Assembly: GCF_049059935.1 (NCBI RefSeq)
Contig: NZ_JBMGQR010000117.1
Coordinates: 1 to 7,661 of the forward strand
Direction of reading: 5' to 3'
Length of the DNA: 7,661 bases
Source: JAURVT01 sp049059935
Lineage (GTDB): Bacteria > Actinomycetota > Actinomycetes > Propionibacteriales > Nocardioidaceae
The translations under genes were made by a program, and so were the position numbers. Below the pieces are notes generated by a model. The model was given only the letters and a program-made list of their open reading frames with translations. It was not told where the DNA came from and ran no database searches. Position 1 is the first letter of the stretch. Each line of letters opens with the position of its first letter. Of this stretch, positions 6,618 through 7,661 are shown piece by piece.

Positions 6618-6684
6618 TCTCTGGATTCTGGTCGCCCCAGCGACCACGATCCAGAGACCGACCACGATCCAGAGACTCTCGTCA
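6618..6684 (-). repeat. Right copy of the 67-bp structured inverted repeat
   Basis: Reverse complement of the left copy, 57 of 67 positions matching. The two direct units read CCACGATCCAGAGAC at 6644-6658 and 6662-6676 with the same 18-base period. The opposing unit is at 6618-6631. Here the hairpin is longer: 6618-6635 pairs with 6640-6657 (18 bp, two mismatches, loop CCCA). It lies between the broken gene and the zinc-uptake promoter, which starts 18 bp further on. The 95 bp between the broken gene's start and this repeat show nothing I can name. Confidence 0.85.
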
Positions 6685-6702
6685 CCCACCCGCACCGAGG
6701 AT

Positions 6703-6732
6703 TTGACAACGGTTCCCAGTCCTCCTGAGAAT
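6703..6732 (+). promoter_or_regulatory. Sigma-70-type promoter of the zinc-binding lipoprotein gene
   Basis: A perfect -35 TTGACA (6703-6708) is followed after 18 bases by GAGAAT (6727-6732), four of six matches to a -10. A start point about seven bases on would fall at the ATG at 6740, predicting a leaderless mRNA. This fits the lack of a ribosome-binding site there. The short AT-richer stretch stands out from its surroundings. Confidence 0.6.
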
Positions 6733-6740
6733 GACTGTCA
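6726..6740 (+). promoter_or_regulatory. Zur box-like operator over the -10 and start codon
   Basis: TGAGAATGACTGTCA matches the actinobacterial Zur operator core TGAAAATGATTTTCA (consensus from memory) at 12 of 15 positions. It also contains the perfect odd palindrome ATGAC-T-GTCAT (6731-6741). It covers the -10 and predicted start point, so bound zinc-loaded Zur would block the promoter. The gene behind it encodes a zinc-binding protein, which supports the call. Confidence 0.65.
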
Positions 6741-7661
6741 TGAAGAAGAAGTCCTCCGCCCTGCTCGGCGTCATGCTGCCGACCGCGCTCCTCCTTGCCG
6801 CGTGCGGCAGCGGCGGGACGGGGTCGTCCGACGCGGATTCTGGTCCCCGCGTCGCGGCGTCGTTCTACCCGTTCGCGTACGTCGTCGAGCAGGTCGGAGG
6901 CACCGCCGTGGACGTGGAGAACCTGACGTCGCCGGGCACCGAGCCGCACGACCTGGAGCTCAAGCCGCGCCAGGTCGCCGACGTCCAGGACGCCGACCTC
7001 GTCGTGTACGAGACCGGCTTCCAGGCCGCCGTCGACGAGGCCGTGGAGCAGGGGGACCTGTCCGAGGACCAGCGGCTCGACGTCGCCGACGTGGTGACGC
7101 TGCTCGACGCGAGCGAGGACGGGGCCGAGTCCGACGGCCACGACCACGCCGAGGGCGAGGAGCACTCCCACGACGAGGAGGGCCACGACCACGGCAGCAC
7201 CGACCCGCACGTCTGGCTCGACCCCGCCAACATGGCCAAGATCACCGACGCGGTGGTCGAGCGCCTGAGCGACATCGACCCCGACCAGGCGGCGACGTTC
7301 GAGAAGAACGGCACCGCGTTCAAGGCCCGGCTCACCGAGCTCGACACCTCCTTCCGCCAGGGCCTGGCGCAGTGCGAGACGCGCGACATCGTCACCAGCC
7401 ACGCCGCGTTCGGCTACCTCGCGAAGGCCTACGACCTCACGCAGGTGCCCATCGCCGGCATCGAGCCCGGCAACGAGCCCACGGCCGCGCAGCTCGCCGA
7501 CATCACCAGGCTGGTGCGCCAGGACGGCATCACGACCGTCTTCACCGAGGAGCTCGCGAGCCCCGCCGTGGCCGACACCGTCGCCTCGGAGACCGGCGCC
7601 ACGACCGCTACGCTCTCCCCCATCGAGGGCCTCACCGACGACACCGCGGACGAGACGTACC
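6740..7661 (+). CDS. znuA: Zinc (or manganese) ABC transporter substrate-binding lipoprotein, 3' end cut by window edge
   Basis: Extracytoplasmic metal-binding lipoprotein of the cluster 9 family (ZnuA/TroA/AdcA) that delivers Zn2+ to a membrane ABC importer. The window holds 307 codons with no stop; probably only the last 15-25 residues are missing. Lys-rich n-region MKKK, hydrophobic core 7-20 and lipobox LAAC with Cys22 give a lipoprotein signal. Expected metal ligands are His70 (TEPHDLEL), His157 (DPHVWLDP) and His221 (SHAAFGYLA), with an acidic fourth ligand after TVFTEE (266-271). Between the first two ligands lies a His/Asp/Glu-rich loop (133-151, three HxH repeats) typical of zinc-specific members. 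An in-frame ATG at 6731 would add three residues; 6740 fits a leaderless transcript. ATPase, permease and zur genes are expected to the right. The Zur-like operator supports zinc over manganese. Confidence 0.93.
   Translation, partial: MKKKSSALLGVMLPTALLLAACGSGGTGSSDADSGPRVAASFYPFAYVVEQVGGTAVDVENLTSPGTEPHDLELKPRQVADVQDADLVVYETGFQAAVDEAVEQGDLSEDQRLDVADVVTLLDASEDGAESDGHDHAEGEEHSHDEEGHDHGSTDPHVWLDPANMAKITDAVVERLSDIDPDQAATFEKNGTAFKARLTELDTSFRQGLAQCETRDIVTSHAAFGYLAKAYDLTQVPIAGIEPGNEPTAAQLADITRLVRQDGITTVFTEELASPAVADTVASETGATTATLSPIEGLTDDTADETY

Larger units (their letters stand above)
5540..6684. mobile_element. Candidate non-autonomous unit: inverted 67-bp repeats around one broken cargo gene
   Basis: Two nearly matching 67-bp repeats in inverted orientation enclose about 1.0 kb holding only the disrupted AbiEi-like/DUF559 gene. 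No transposase or recombinase is present. I find no clear target-site duplication: TGTCC lies outside the left end and CCCAC outside the right. A REP/BIME-type intergenic repeat family lying by chance on both sides is the main alternative. The mobile reading is inference. Confidence 0.3.

Noticed and set aside
5621..7402. Single long minus-strand frame from the znuA region into the DUF559 domain
   Set aside because: Only its last about 109 codons (from 5947 down) look like a protein family. The rest is antisense to the zinc-binding gene and the wrong frame of the broken gene.

Overview
This is a GC-rich window with strong third-position G/C bias, GTG and ATG starts, four-base start/stop overlaps, and an alpha2-type glycyl-tRNA synthetase. 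Together these point to an actinobacterium. The neighbourhood of glyS, a small monooxygenase-fold protein, a three-helix DUF6703-like protein and a zinc-binding lipoprotein gene suggests Propionibacteriales (Nocardioidaceae-like). That placement is recalled gene order, not something computed here.

Layout. Positions 1-2710 (minus strand) hold an ATPase - ABC-2 permease - sensor histidine kinase operon with ATGA and GTGA overlaps. The kinase runs off the left edge, and a NarL/LuxR-type response regulator is expected just beyond it. Positions 2795-3424 (minus) encode a small secreted lipoprotein of unknown function, and 3478-4866 (minus) is glyS. Positions 4935-5240 (minus) encode an antibiotic-biosynthesis-monooxygenase-fold protein. 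It is divergent, by only 14 bp, from a small membrane protein at 5255-5542 (plus). From 6740 to the right edge (plus) lies the zinc/manganese ABC transporter substrate-binding lipoprotein, with a Zur-box-like palindrome overlapping its promoter and start codon.

The accessory part is 5540-6684. Two 67-bp copies of a structured repeat, about 85% identical and in inverted orientation, bracket one minus-strand gene. That gene encodes an AbiEi-like/DUF559 (Vsr-like endonuclease fold) protein and is broken by one missing base in a short C-run at 5946-5949. The left copy begins with the TGA stop codon of the preceding gene. The repeats could be termini of a non-autonomous mobile unit or a REP/BIME-like intergenic family that also acts as terminators. 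This is the most unusual structure in the window.

The remaining genes are ordinary: envelope stress or drug export under two-component control, translation, and zinc uptake. I see no tRNA, rRNA, CRISPR array or transposase gene.
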